DNA of 10,230 bases from CAYPSN01 sp041907025 (GCA_041907025.1 JAYRIB010000020.1:1-10230); one strand, 5' to 3'; counted from the stretch's first letter, positions 1 to 7,382 are shown. A program made the numbers and translations. Notes: generated by a model not told the origin, from the sequence alone.

Positions 1-1050
1 GCGCTACGCCGGGCACGCTATGACTACCTGGAATCTATTCGCGCCGGGCATGGCGCTGACTGGATTGTGACCGCTCATCACCGTGATGATCGATTGGAAA
101 CGTCGGTTTTTAACACTATTCGCGGCGCGGACCGCTATGGCATGACGGCGATGCGGCCAAAGCGCGGCCATGTGGTGCGGCCATTGTTACCCTTTCGTAA
201 GGGCGATTTGATCGCCTATGCACATACTCATAACCTTGCATTCGTGGAGGACGAGACCAACCAGGACCAGGGCTATAGCCGCAACTTTGTACGCCATACC
301 CTGCTGCCCCTCGCTTCAACCATGAATGCGAACTTTCAATCTGATTATCTTGCCTCGTTGGATAGGCTCGAAACACTTAATGGCGTTATCGAGAGTGGAA
401 TAGAAGAGCTCTTGCACTACCTAGATGCTGGTAGTGAGGGTGATACACTACGGCTTAATCGGCTTGGGTTTGGCAAGCTCTCGCCAGTGGTGCAACTCAA
501 TGTGCTCGTGCACATTGGCCGTAAGCTCTGCCCGGGGATTGGGTTTTCTAACGTGAATCTAGCCGAAGCCCAGCACTATTTGGTTCACGCTAAGACTGGC
601 ACCGGCAAGGTAGTTGGTGGTGTACTTGAGCTGAAGCGTAGCTATGACAAGCTGGTGTTTACTCCTGTTAAACAAGTGGGTGAGCCGGCTAAGGACCCGG
701 GTACAATGACGCCACTGAGCGCTGGTGCCCACGAGTACGGTCGCTTCTTGCTGAGTGTCAACCCGCAACCGACCGAGCAGCCGTATGCTAAAGCACGGCT
801 TAAGTCAGGGCGGTATTATGTACGAAACCGCCTCAAAGGTGATAGAATATACCCTGTTGGCTTGAGTGGGTCCAAAAAGCTCAGTGACGTCTTCATCGAC
901 AACAAGGTGCCGCGTGATCAGCGCGACAGCTGGCCGGTGGTAGTAACCGCTCAGAACGAAGTCGTGTGGCTACCAGGCTTAGCCGTCGACAGAAGGCATA
1001 CCGTGGACGAGACTCAAGCACATTATTATGTAACTTGTGAGGTGTTATGA
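1..1050 (+). CDS. tilS: tRNA(Ile)-lysidine synthase, 5' end outside window
   Basis: TilS uses ATP to join lysine to C34 of the CAU-anticodon tRNA(Ile), so that this tRNA reads AUA. The frame is open from base 1, so the gene enters from the left and the GTG at 67 is internal; 349 residues are visible of a usual 400-450. Numbering from base 1, the AHHxDDxxET motif of the PP-loop ATPase domain is at residues 25-34, RPLLPF at 60-65, and the EDETN...RNFVRH segment at 83-99. The C-terminal part carries the family's GDRxxPxGxxGSKKLxDxFIDxKVPRxxRD stretch and ends in a V-W-L-P-G-L strand. The nucleotide-binding SGGxDS loop must lie upstream and cannot be checked. The stop overlaps the ftsH start as ATGA, implying co-transcription. 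In many Bacillota an hpt gene sits between tilS and ftsH; here there is none. Confidence 0.95.
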   Translation, partial: ALRRARYDYLESIRAGHGADWIVTAHHRDDRLETSVFNTIRGADRYGMTAMRPKRGHVVRPLLPFRKGDLIAYAHTHNLAFVEDETNQDQGYSRNFVRHTLLPLASTMNANFQSDYLASLDRLETLNGVIESGIEELLHYLDAGSEGDTLRLNRLGFGKLSPVVQLNVLVHIGRKLCPGIGFSNVNLAEAQHYLVHAKTGTGKVVGGVLELKRSYDKLVFTPVKQVGEPAKDPGTMTPLSAGAHEYGRFLLSVNPQPTEQPYAKARLKSGRYYVRNRLKGDRIYPVGLSGSKKLSDVFIDNKVPRDQRDSWPVVVTAQNEVVWLPGLAVDRRHTVDETQAHYYVTCEVL

Positions 1051-2870
1051 AAAAGATCCCTAAGAATATTCTCTATTCAATTGTCATGATTGCCGTGCTG
1101 ATTGTTGCCGTGGTGGCGCTTTCTAATACTACGCCGAAACCAACCGAGGTCTCGCTGAGCCGTGTGGTCGACCAGGTGTCGAAAGGCCAAGTCGAAGCCA
1201 TTAAGGTTTCGGGCGATAAGCTCACCATTACGCTCAAAGACGGCACCAAAGAATCGAGCATTAAAGAGCCAAACACTAGCCTCAAGGATTATGGTTTGGA
1301 TTATAGCAAGGTTAAAGTAGAAGTCGAAAACGCCGACAACGGTACGGGCCGCTGGCTCGACATTTTGCTTACCTTTTTGCCAATCGCCATCATCATTGGT
1401 TTCTTCTACTTCATGATGCGTCAGGCGCAGGGGTCGAACAACCAAGCCATGAGCTTCGGCAAGAGCCGCGCGCGGGTATTTGGTCTGGAGAAGGGCAAGT
1501 ACACGTTTAAGGATGTAGCGGGAGCGATTGAGGCCAAGCAAGAGCTGCAAGAGATTGTCGAGTTTCTGAAGTATCCAGCTAAGTTCGAGGCGCTCGGCGC
1601 TAAGATTCCAAAAGGCGTTTTACTGTTCGGTAGTCCAGGTACGGGTAAAACGCTGCTGGCTCGCGCCGTGGCTGGCGAAGCTGATGTACCGTTCTTTAGC
1701 ATCTCGGGTTCGGAGTTCGTGGAGATGTTTGTAGGTGTTGGTGCGAGCCGTGTGCGTGACTTGTTTGCTAAGGCCAAGAAGAACGCACCCTGCATTATCT
1801 TTATTGACGAGATTGATGCGGTTGGCCGCCAACGTGGCACTGGCATGGGCGGTGGACACGATGAACGCGAGCAAACACTGAACCAGATATTGGTCGAAAT
1901 GGATGGCTTCGAGCAGGGAACGAACGTAATTGTAATTGCTGCCACCAACCGACCAGATGTCCTTGATCCAGCCTTGCTGCGCCCTGGTAGATTTGATCGC
2001 CGCGTCACCCTCGACAAACCTGACATGAAGGCGCGCGAGGAGATTCTGGGTGTGCATACCACCAAGAAGCCGTTGGCTGCCGATGTGGACTTAAAGCAGA
2101 TTGCTGCAAAAACTCCTGGCGTATCTGGTGCGGACTTGGCCAACATCGCCAACGAAGCCGCAATTTATGCAGCGCGTCATGACCGCAAGAAGATTACCCA
2201 ATACGACATGAATGAGGCGGTAGAGAAGATTGCCCTGGGCCCCGAGCGCAAAAGCCACATTTTAAACGAGAAAGAGAAAGAGGTTACGGCTTACCACGAG
2301 GCTGGACACGCCCTGCTCTCTCACTTGTTGCCGTTGTGTGACCCGGTTCACAAGGTATCGATTGTGTCACGCGGTATGGCTGGCGGAGTAACCTGGAGCT
2401 TGCCGCTTGAGGACAAGCACTATCACTCAGTCGCTGACTTTAAGGACGACATGGCGATGGCCCTGGGCGGGCGAATAGCTGAGGAGATTATTTTTGGCGA
2501 TGTAACAACGGGTGCCGAAAGCGATCTTAAGCACGTCAGTAGTGTAGCCCACGCCATGGTAACTGAATACGGCATGAGTCCTAAACTGTCGAACCGGGTG
2601 TTTCATAGCTCACAGGGCACACCGTTCTTAGGCCGTAGCTTCGGTGAAGGCCGTCAGTATTCTGAGGCAGTCGCGGCTGAGATTGACGCCGAGGTTGCCA
2701 AGCTCGTTGATGAAGCAACTAGTAAAGCGCGCAAAGTTATTACTGAAAACAAAGCACAATTAGAAAAGATAGCTAAGAAGCTCATCGAAGTCGAGACGCT
2801 TGAAGGCAAGGCCTTTGCTCAGTTGTTTGAAGTAGTCGACAAGAAAGCTCCGAAGAAAAAGCTGGCTTAG
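1047..2870 (+). CDS. ftsH: ATP-dependent zinc metalloprotease FtsH
   Basis: FtsH is the membrane-anchored hexameric AAA+ protease that extracts and degrades misassembled membrane proteins and short-lived cytosolic regulators. At 607 residues it is of normal length. Membrane helices lie at about 8-25 and 104-124, with a short extracytoplasmic domain between. The AAA module has Walker A GSPGTGKT at 195-202 (most homologues have GPPGTGKT), the aromatic pore loop MFVGVG at 227-232, Walker B IIFIDEID at 250-257, and the second region of homology around 298-318 with arginines R312 and R315. The peptidase has HEAGH at 417-421 and a likely third zinc ligand, D493. All catalytic residues are present. 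The tail from about 540 is charged and probably helical. The ATG overlaps the tilS stop by 4 bases. A GTGAGG site at 1037-1042 sits 4 bases before the start, so translational coupling is likely. Confidence 0.98.
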   Translation: MKKIPKNILYSIVMIAVLIVAVVALSNTTPKPTEVSLSRVVDQVSKGQVEAIKVSGDKLTITLKDGTKESSIKEPNTSLKDYGLDYSKVKVEVENADNGTGRWLDILLTFLPIAIIIGFFYFMMRQAQGSNNQAMSFGKSRARVFGLEKGKYTFKDVAGAIEAKQELQEIVEFLKYPAKFEALGAKIPKGVLLFGSPGTGKTLLARAVAGEADVPFFSISGSEFVEMFVGVGASRVRDLFAKAKKNAPCIIFIDEIDAVGRQRGTGMGGGHDEREQTLNQILVEMDGFEQGTNVIVIAATNRPDVLDPALLRPGRFDRRVTLDKPDMKAREEILGVHTTKKPLAADVDLKQIAAKTPGVSGADLANIANEAAIYAARHDRKKITQYDMNEAVEKIALGPERKSHILNEKEKEVTAYHEAGHALLSHLLPLCDPVHKVSIVSRGMAGGVTWSLPLEDKHYHSVADFKDDMAMALGGRIAEEIIFGDVTTGAESDLKHVSSVAHAMVTEYGMSPKLSNRVFHSSQGTPFLGRSFGEGRQYSEAVAAEIDAEVAKLVDEATSKARKVITENKAQLEKIAKKLIEVETLEGKAFAQLFEVVDKKAPKKKLA

Positions 2871-2913
2871 AGGATCTTAGGCGAGCCATGTCCAGACGTG
2901 ACCGCTTGATCCT
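2871..2913. repeat. Interrupted inverted repeat AGGATC...GATCCT
   Basis: Directly after the ftsH stop, AGGATC (2871-2876) is mirrored by GATCCT (2908-2913), with a further GCG/CGC pair inside (2881-2883 and 2903-2905). The right arm ends on the T of the extended -10 TG motif of the murJ promoter. No T-tract follows, so this does not look like an intrinsic terminator. It could be an operator, an mRNA 3'-end structure for ftsH, or chance. Confidence 0.25.
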
Positions 2914-2921
2914 GGTATAAT
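2913..2921 (+). promoter_or_regulatory. Extended -10 promoter for murJ-lepA
   Basis: TGGTATAAT is a perfect extended -10 element (TG-n-TATAAT; hexamer 2916-2921). No good -35 box sits 16-18 bases upstream; the nearest partial match, GTGACC at 2898-2903, is only 12 bases away. Seven bases separate the hexamer from the murJ GTG at 2929, so the expected transcription start falls on or next to the start codon. The mRNA would then be leaderless or nearly so. Confidence 0.7.
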
Positions 2922-2928
2922 ACGTAGC

Positions 2929-4515
2929 GTGAAAAACATTATCGGCAAACTCAATAAGCAGCGCACGCTGGGTGCAGCTGCCTTCCTTATCTCGCTCTCT
3001 TACCTTCTAAGTCGTCTTTTGGGGTTGGTGCGCGATCGCTTGTTGGCGAGTAACTTTGGGATTGGCCCAGCCACTGACGCCTATACAGCGGCCTTCCGCA
3101 TACCAGATCTGCTCTTTACATTACTTGTGTCTGGCGCCTTTGCCGTAGCCTTCATACCAGTGTTCGTTGGCTATCTGGAAAAAGATAAGGAAAAGGAAGC
3201 TTGGGAAGTTGCCAACATTCTCTTAAATGGCATCATTCTGGTTACGACTATCTTTGGCATCGTCGCTTGGGTCTTTGCTGTACCACTGGTAACGTTGATT
3301 GCCCCCGGGTTTAACGACACACAGCTGCAACTAACAGCCAACCTCACGAGGATTATGCTGGCAACGCCGCTGCTTTTTGGCTTGGCCAACATCTTTGGGG
3401 CTATTCAGCAATCCTATAATCGCTTTGTTGTCTTTGCGTTGGCTAGTGTGTTTTATAACGTTGGTATCATTGTGGGCATATTGTTCTTAAGCGATCTCAC
3501 CACGCCAGCAATATATGGCGTCGCCTGGGGTGTCGTAGCGGGTACGGCGCTACAAGCACTCATGCAGTTTGGCGGCGTATTGGCGCTTGGCTTCCGCTAC
3601 AGCTTTAATGTGCGCTTTAGTCATCCAGCGATTCGCAAGATTGTTGGACTCATGATCCCGCGCTCACTCGATCTCGGTATCGACCAGTTTCATGTCATCA
3701 TAGAGACGGCGATCGGTTCACACTTGGCGGCCGGTAGTCTAACCTCATACTACTACGCCAACAATCTGCGCAACGTACCAATGGGTTTGTTCGGTGGGGC
3801 GATTGCAACTGCCGCCTTCCCGCGCTTAATTCGCGCAGCTAAGTCTAAGGACAAATCTAGATTACCGTCAGCCATCGTTCGAAACATTGGCTTGGTAATA
3901 TTCTTAACCGTACCAGCGGCGGCAATCGCAATAGTGATGCGTGGTTACATTGTCCGACTCTTGTTTGGCTTTGGTGATCAGGTTACTGCTGACGCCCTCG
4001 GTTGGTTGGCGCTTTCGATTGTGTCGCAGAGCGTGTTCTTTTTGATTGCTCGAGTATTTTATTCGCTCGAAGACACCAAGACCCCGTTGTTTGCGAGCCT
4101 GGCATCGATCGTGCTCAACATTGGCTTGAGCGTCGTGCTATCAAAGATGTTTGGTGTTTCTGGCTTAGCTATGGCCCTGTCAATCACCACCACGGTGGAG
4201 TTGGTTGTGCTCATGTTGTTGTTGCGTCGCAAGATTGGTCAGTATGGACTCAAATCGATCTTTTCACAAGGGGTACGAGTAACGCTCGCTTCATTATTGA
4301 TGGCTACGGTTATGTACGGGTTGGTGAGTCGCGTCTTGCCACTCTTGCGCGGTGACGCTGGCTTTATGGTTGTGGGTACTAAATTCGCAATTATCTCGGC
4401 GGGTGGGCTGGCCGTGTACTTCTTGGCTGCCAAAGCCCTACGGGTGGGTGAGACAGAAATTGCCTTCCGTTCGTTCGAGCGACTCAAAGGAAAGCTGCGG
4501 TCGTTCCATGGATAA
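2929..4515 (+). CDS. murJ: MurJ/MviN-family lipid II flippase
   Basis: MurJ (MOP superfamily) moves undecaprenyl-linked lipid II across the cytoplasmic membrane for peptidoglycan synthesis. The 528-residue length and near-continuous hydrophobic segments fit the usual 14-helix fold. The family N-terminal signature is clear: SRLLGLVRD at 28-36, ATDAYTAAFRIPDLL at 48-62, then SGAFAVAFIPVF. By eye alignment, R29, R35 and D50 match E. coli R18, R24 and D39. Position 63 is F where E. coli has R52, position 68 is S where it has E57, and the YADRLMEFP region reads YYANNLRNVP, so the R270 equivalent is N. It is therefore a divergent family member. The start is GTG, chosen because the family N-terminus begins a few residues later and a promoter lies immediately upstream. 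No Shine-Dalgarno site is visible. Its last 8 bases overlap lepA. Confidence 0.9.
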   Translation: MKNIIGKLNKQRTLGAAAFLISLSYLLSRLLGLVRDRLLASNFGIGPATDAYTAAFRIPDLLFTLLVSGAFAVAFIPVFVGYLEKDKEKEAWEVANILLNGIILVTTIFGIVAWVFAVPLVTLIAPGFNDTQLQLTANLTRIMLATPLLFGLANIFGAIQQSYNRFVVFALASVFYNVGIIVGILFLSDLTTPAIYGVAWGVVAGTALQALMQFGGVLALGFRYSFNVRFSHPAIRKIVGLMIPRSLDLGIDQFHVIIETAIGSHLAAGSLTSYYYANNLRNVPMGLFGGAIATAAFPRLIRAAKSKDKSRLPSAIVRNIGLVIFLTVPAAAIAIVMRGYIVRLLFGFGDQVTADALGWLALSIVSQSVFFLIARVFYSLEDTKTPLFASLASIVLNIGLSVVLSKMFGVSGLAMALSITTTVELVVLMLLLRRKIGQYGLKSIFSQGVRVTLASLLMATVMYGLVSRVLPLLRGDAGFMVVGTKFAIISAGGLAVYFLAAKALRVGETEIAFRSFERLKGKLRSFHG

Positions 4516-6283
4516 GACACGAAACTTTTGTATCATTGCTCACATTGATCATGGCAAGAGCACCTTGGCCGATCGGTTGATTGAAGTAACTGGTACTGTT
4601 GAGCGGCGCGACATGCAGGCGCAGCTGCTTGATAGTATGGACCTGGAGCGCGAGAAGGGAATTACCATCAAGCTGCAGCCAGTACGGATGCAGTGGCGGG
4701 ATTACACCCTAAACCTCATTGACACACCGGGGCATGTTGACTTTAGTTATGAGGTGTCACGTAGCTTAGCTGCCTGTGAGGGTGCGCTCTTGGTGGTGGA
4801 TGCGGCGCAGGGGATTCAGGCCCAGACGCTGGCCAACGTCTACTTGGCGCTTGAGGCCAACCTTACCATTATCCCGATCCTTAACAAGATCGATTTGCCT
4901 GCCGCCGAACCCGAGCGTGTGGCGGCCGAGATTTCATCCCTGATTGGCTGTGATCCAAATGAAATTATTCGGGTCTCAGCTAAAGAAGGAACCAACGTTG
5001 AGCAGGTGCTCGATTCGGTGGTGGAGCACGTGCCAGCGCCACGCGGCGCCGAAGGCCAATCCTTGCGAGCCTTAATATTCGATTCAGTTTACGACGAGTA
5101 CCGCGGCGTTATTCTTTATTTGCGGGTGGTTGACGGCAAGCTTGATTCTGGCCAGACGCTCGGGTTGATGCGTAGTGGCAAACAGGCTTTAGCAATCGAG
5201 ACTGGCTACTTTAGTCCGCACAAGATTGCTGCGCCGAGCATAGAGTGCGGGCAGATTGGTTATGTGGTTACCAACCTCAAATCAATCTCTGACGCGCGCG
5301 TGGGTGATACAGTTACTTTAGCTCGCAATCCAGCCACCGAGTCGCTGCCAGGCTACAAAAAGGTTCGACCATTTGTTTATGCTGGCGTGTTTCCAAGCTC
5401 GGGCGAGGACTACCCGGCCTTGCGTGATGCACTCGAAAAGCTTAAGCTCAATGATTCAGCGCTCGAATATACCCCAGAGACCTCAGCGGTGCTTGGGTTT
5501 GGCTTCCGCCTCGGCTTTTTAGGCTTGCTCCACCTCGACATCGTCAAAGAGCGTCTGGAGCGTGAGTACAGCCTGAGCTTGGTGATAACGAACCCATCAG
5601 TAGATTATGAAGTCAGGACTACCTCCGGTGATGAGCTTGTCATCAAGAATGCTGCGGACCTGCCGGACGTCAGTCGGGTGGAGGAGATTAGGGAGCCGTG
5701 GATTGCAGGTGAGATTGTGGTGCCCAGCCAGTACCTGGGCTCGGTTATCCAGTTGATTAACAATGCCCGCGGCATGCAGAAGAACTTAAGCTACATCGAG
5801 GAGTCGTTGTGCTTGGTCAGCTTCGAGGCTCCACTGGCGAACGTGCTAACCGACTTTTATGATTCACTCAAGAGCATTACTTCTGGCTATGGCTCGTTTA
5901 ACTATGAGGTATCAGACTATCGAGTGGAGAAGTTAGTTAAGGTTGATGTCCTAGTCGGCGGCGAGCTGGTTGATAGCTTGAGCTTGATCGTACACCGCAG
6001 TGAGGCGGAGCGATTGGGTCGCACGATGGTCGAGAAGCTCAAGGAGGTGATTCCGCGCCAATTGTTTGTGATTAGTTTACAGGCGGCGATTGGTGGCAAG
6101 GTGATTGCCCGCGAGGACGTGAAGGCAATGGGCAAGAACGTAACGGCCAAGCTCTACGGCGGCGACGTGACGCGCAAGAACAAGCTGCTCGACAAACAGA
6201 AGAAGGGCAAGAAGCGAATGAAGAAAGTTGGCAAAGTAGACATCCCGCCCGAGGCCTTTATGGTGTTGGTAAAGCGCGACTAG
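4508..6283 (+). CDS. lepA: Elongation factor 4, ribosome-associated GTPase LepA
   Basis: LepA (EF4) is a translational GTPase that binds the ribosome and is linked to back-translocation and to 30S assembly and initiation. The product is 591 residues, close to the usual 600. G motifs are all present: G1 AHIDHGKST at 11-19, G2 threonine T53 in REKGITI, G3 DTPGH at 72-76, G4 NKID at 126-129 and G5 SAK at 157-159. The EF-G-like middle domains follow, and the LepA-specific basic C-terminal domain ends in YGGDVTRKNK and GKKRMKKVGKVDIP. The frame is open further upstream, but the family N-terminus begins at the ATG at 4508, inside the murJ end. The only upstream purine-rich site is AAAGGAAAG at 4486-4494, about 13 bases away and suboptimal. 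Translation probably depends on ribosomes finishing murJ. Confidence 0.97.
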   Translation: MDKTRNFCIIAHIDHGKSTLADRLIEVTGTVERRDMQAQLLDSMDLEREKGITIKLQPVRMQWRDYTLNLIDTPGHVDFSYEVSRSLAACEGALLVVDAAQGIQAQTLANVYLALEANLTIIPILNKIDLPAAEPERVAAEISSLIGCDPNEIIRVSAKEGTNVEQVLDSVVEHVPAPRGAEGQSLRALIFDSVYDEYRGVILYLRVVDGKLDSGQTLGLMRSGKQALAIETGYFSPHKIAAPSIECGQIGYVVTNLKSISDARVGDTVTLARNPATESLPGYKKVRPFVYAGVFPSSGEDYPALRDALEKLKLNDSALEYTPETSAVLGFGFRLGFLGLLHLDIVKERLEREYSLSLVITNPSVDYEVRTTSGDELVIKNAADLPDVSRVEEIREPWIAGEIVVPSQYLGSVIQLINNARGMQKNLSYIEESLCLVSFEAPLANVLTDFYDSLKSITSGYGSFNYEVSDYRVEKLVKVDVLVGGELVDSLSLIVHRSEAERLGRTMVEKLKEVIPRQLFVISLQAAIGGKVIAREDVKAMGKNVTAKLYGGDVTRKNKLLDKQKKGKKRMKKVGKVDIPPEAFMVLVKRD

Positions 6284-6289
6284 TGAGTA

Positions 6290-6329
6290 TTGAATAATTT
6301 GTCAGTAAAGCTTATGCTTAGCTTAATAT
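6290..6329 (+). promoter_or_regulatory. Candidate promoter region with repeated GCTTA motif
   Basis: Two overlapping weak sigma-A-type pairings exist: TTGAAT (6290-6295) with TATGCT (6313-6318), and TTGTCA (6299-6304) with CTTAAT (6322-6327), both at 17-base spacing. The first leaves room for the ribosome binding site at 6333. GCTTA occurs three times (6310-6314, 6316-6320, 6321-6325), and the imperfect inverted repeat TAAAGCT/AGCTTAA (6306-6312, 6320-6326) spans the same bases. This may be promoter plus operator, or a weak end structure for lepA. Confidence 0.3.
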
Positions 6330-6332
6330 TTC

Positions 6333-6340
6333 AAGGAGAA
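6333..6340 (+). promoter_or_regulatory. Strong Shine-Dalgarno site
   Basis: AAGGAGAA lies 5 bases before the ATG at 6346 and fixes that start. It is far stronger than the sites before murJ, lepA or hrcA. Confidence 0.8.
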
Positions 6341-6345
6341 TCATT

Positions 6346-6981
6346 ATGGCGGCTGAGAAAAAGAACGATACAAAAGCAATTGATGAGGGTGTGCAGCAAC
6401 CCAAAACTAGCGGCACGGGCAAGAAGTTACTCATTGGTCTGCTGGTAGTTCTCCTAATAACTTTACCAGTGTTTGGCATGTGGTACTGGCAGTCTACGAC
6501 GGCCAAGAGCCAGCAGCAGCAACTACAAGATCAGATAGACCAGCTCAAGAAAGACAAGGAAGAGCTGATAAAAGCTGCTAAGAAGCTTCAGGCCAAGAAG
6601 GTTGATACGTGTCCAGCTGGCCTTACCGCTGCTCAGGTGGAGAACGTGCACGCGTCGGTTGAGAGTATGAACACAGCTGCGCTTGATCAGCTCATGACGG
6701 ATAGCGTGGAGTATGTAGTGGCAGCCAGCGAAAAAGGCGGTAGTGAGACCAAGAATGCAGCGATTAACGACCTCGCCAGCTTCCTGGTAGGTGTAAACGC
6801 TAGTTGGGAATGGAACATTGCTGCACCTACCTTGGCGAACTATAAGGCGGGTAGCTACAAGACATTCATTGCCGACGACACGATATTCGGCGTCAGCATT
6901 GATAAGCACTTTGTGAGTATGCGTGTTACTTGCGGCAAAATTGACCAAATCTTTGTGGCCGCATCATCGGACTTACTGTAG
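6346..6981 (+). CDS. Membrane-anchored coiled-coil protein, function unknown
   Basis: I do not recognise this 211-residue protein. Residues 1-27 are polar and lysine-rich, and one membrane helix spans about 28-48 (ILLV-rich, ending in FGMWYW). Residues 53-84 are Q/K/E/L-rich with heptad spacing, a likely coiled coil. Residues 88-211 form a mixed helix and strand domain. A basic N-terminus before a single helix suggests N-in topology, with the C-terminal domain outside the membrane. Cysteines C89 and C196 bracket that domain and could form a disulfide. The pattern of a helix-rich opening followed by strands is loosely like small NTF2/SnoaL-type folds, but this is only a guess. The start is set by a strong Shine-Dalgarno site. 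A gap of 27 bases to the next membrane-protein gene suggests a shared transcript. Confidence 0.85.
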   Translation: MAAEKKNDTKAIDEGVQQPKTSGTGKKLLIGLLVVLLITLPVFGMWYWQSTTAKSQQQQLQDQIDQLKKDKEELIKAAKKLQAKKVDTCPAGLTAAQVENVHASVESMNTAALDQLMTDSVEYVVAASEKGGSETKNAAINDLASFLVGVNASWEWNIAAPTLANYKAGSYKTFIADDTIFGVSIDKHFVSMRVTCGKIDQIFVAASSDLL

Positions 6982-6995
6982 AATATCATTGAAAC

Positions 6996-7003
6996 AAAGG
7001 AGA
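6996..7003 (+). promoter_or_regulatory. Strong Shine-Dalgarno site
   Basis: AAAGGAGA ends 5 bases before the ATG at 7009. It has the same strength and spacing as the site of the preceding gene, supporting the start and the reality of this small gene. Confidence 0.8.
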
Positions 7004-7008
7004 CAATA

Positions 7009-7323
7009 ATGACAACAACCAGCTCACCAAATTCAAGCACTCATACTTATCAAGCAATTAAGAGAGTCGATCCTGTGTCGGTTGGCAAATACCTAGCGGG
7101 GGCCTATGCCCTCATTGCCATAGTAGCTGGCCTCTTCTTTACCGTAGCTGGCCTCGTGGCTCTAGCTACAGGTGACTGGGAGCCACTTGTAACTGGACTA
7201 GTCATTATTTTGTTTGGCACTGCGCTCTATGCCGGCTTTGGGTTCGTAGTGGGCCTGGTTGGTGGTTGGATATATAACTTGGTTGCGCGCAGGACTGGTG
7301 GGATTCGCATCGTTTTAGAATAG
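7009..7323 (+). CDS. Small integral membrane protein, function unknown
   Basis: This is a 104-residue protein with a Ser/Thr-rich polar head (1-15), then YQAIKRVDPVSVGKYL, a hydrophobic segment at about 27-52, a short polar turn ATGDWEP, and a second long hydrophobic stretch at 60-92 that may hold two helices. It ends YNLVARRTGGIRIVLE. The I-K-R-V-D-P-x-S-V opening and the YN-x-x-A-x-x-x-GGI ending recall a group of small bacterial and archaeal membrane proteins sometimes labelled DUF3566-like. I am unsure of that assignment and no function follows from it. It lies 27 bases after the preceding membrane-protein gene, so the two may act together or be co-expressed. An imperfect AT-rich stem (TTTTAGAAT/ATTCGAAAA, 7313-7335) overlaps its stop but has no T-tract. 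Confidence 0.8.
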   Translation: MTTTSSPNSSTHTYQAIKRVDPVSVGKYLAGAYALIAIVAGLFFTVAGLVALATGDWEPLVTGLVIILFGTALYAGFGFVVGLVGGWIYNLVARRTGGIRIVLE

Positions 7324-7355
7324 CTAATTCGAAAAAAATAGGTATATTTGCTACT

Positions 7356-7382
7356 CTGGCACTCTTGACATGTGAGTGCCAA
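7356..7382. promoter_or_regulatory. CIRCE operator 1 (HrcA binding site)
   Basis: The arms are CTGGCACTC (7356-7364) and GAGTGCCAA (7374-7382) around a 9-base spacer, the CIRCE architecture (TTAGCACTC-N9-GAGTGCTAA). Eight of nine arm positions pair. The A-to-G change of the left arm is matched by T-to-C in the right, so symmetry is kept. The spacer contains the TTGACA -35 box, so HrcA bound here would block RNA polymerase. Confidence 0.88.

Noticed and set aside
67..69. GTG at 67 as the tilS start
   Set aside because: The frame is open from base 1, and the preceding residues continue the TilS pattern (ARYDYL...HGAD), so the gene enters from outside the window.
195..240. Possible recoding or alternative genetic code
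   Set aside because: All genes end at normal stops, and none needs a TGA or TAG read-through to keep its conserved domains intact.
1421..2152. A 243-codon open frame on the - strand opposite ftsH
   Set aside because: It is antisense to the conserved AAA module, has a low-complexity Ser/Ala-rich product and no ribosome binding site; it is a shadow of the ftsH codon pattern.
4002..4355. A 117-codon + strand frame inside murJ
   Set aside because: It is out of frame with a clear transmembrane protein and has no start signal.
4352..4507. An in-frame upstream extension of lepA by 52 codons
   Set aside because: It lies within murJ coding sequence and has no similarity to the LepA N-terminus, which begins at the ATG at 4508.
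7313..7335. Possible terminator hairpin at the end of the 104-residue gene
   Set aside because: The stem is AT-rich with a mismatch and is followed by an A-tract rather than T, so it does not fit an intrinsic terminator on the + strand; on the - strand no gene ends here.
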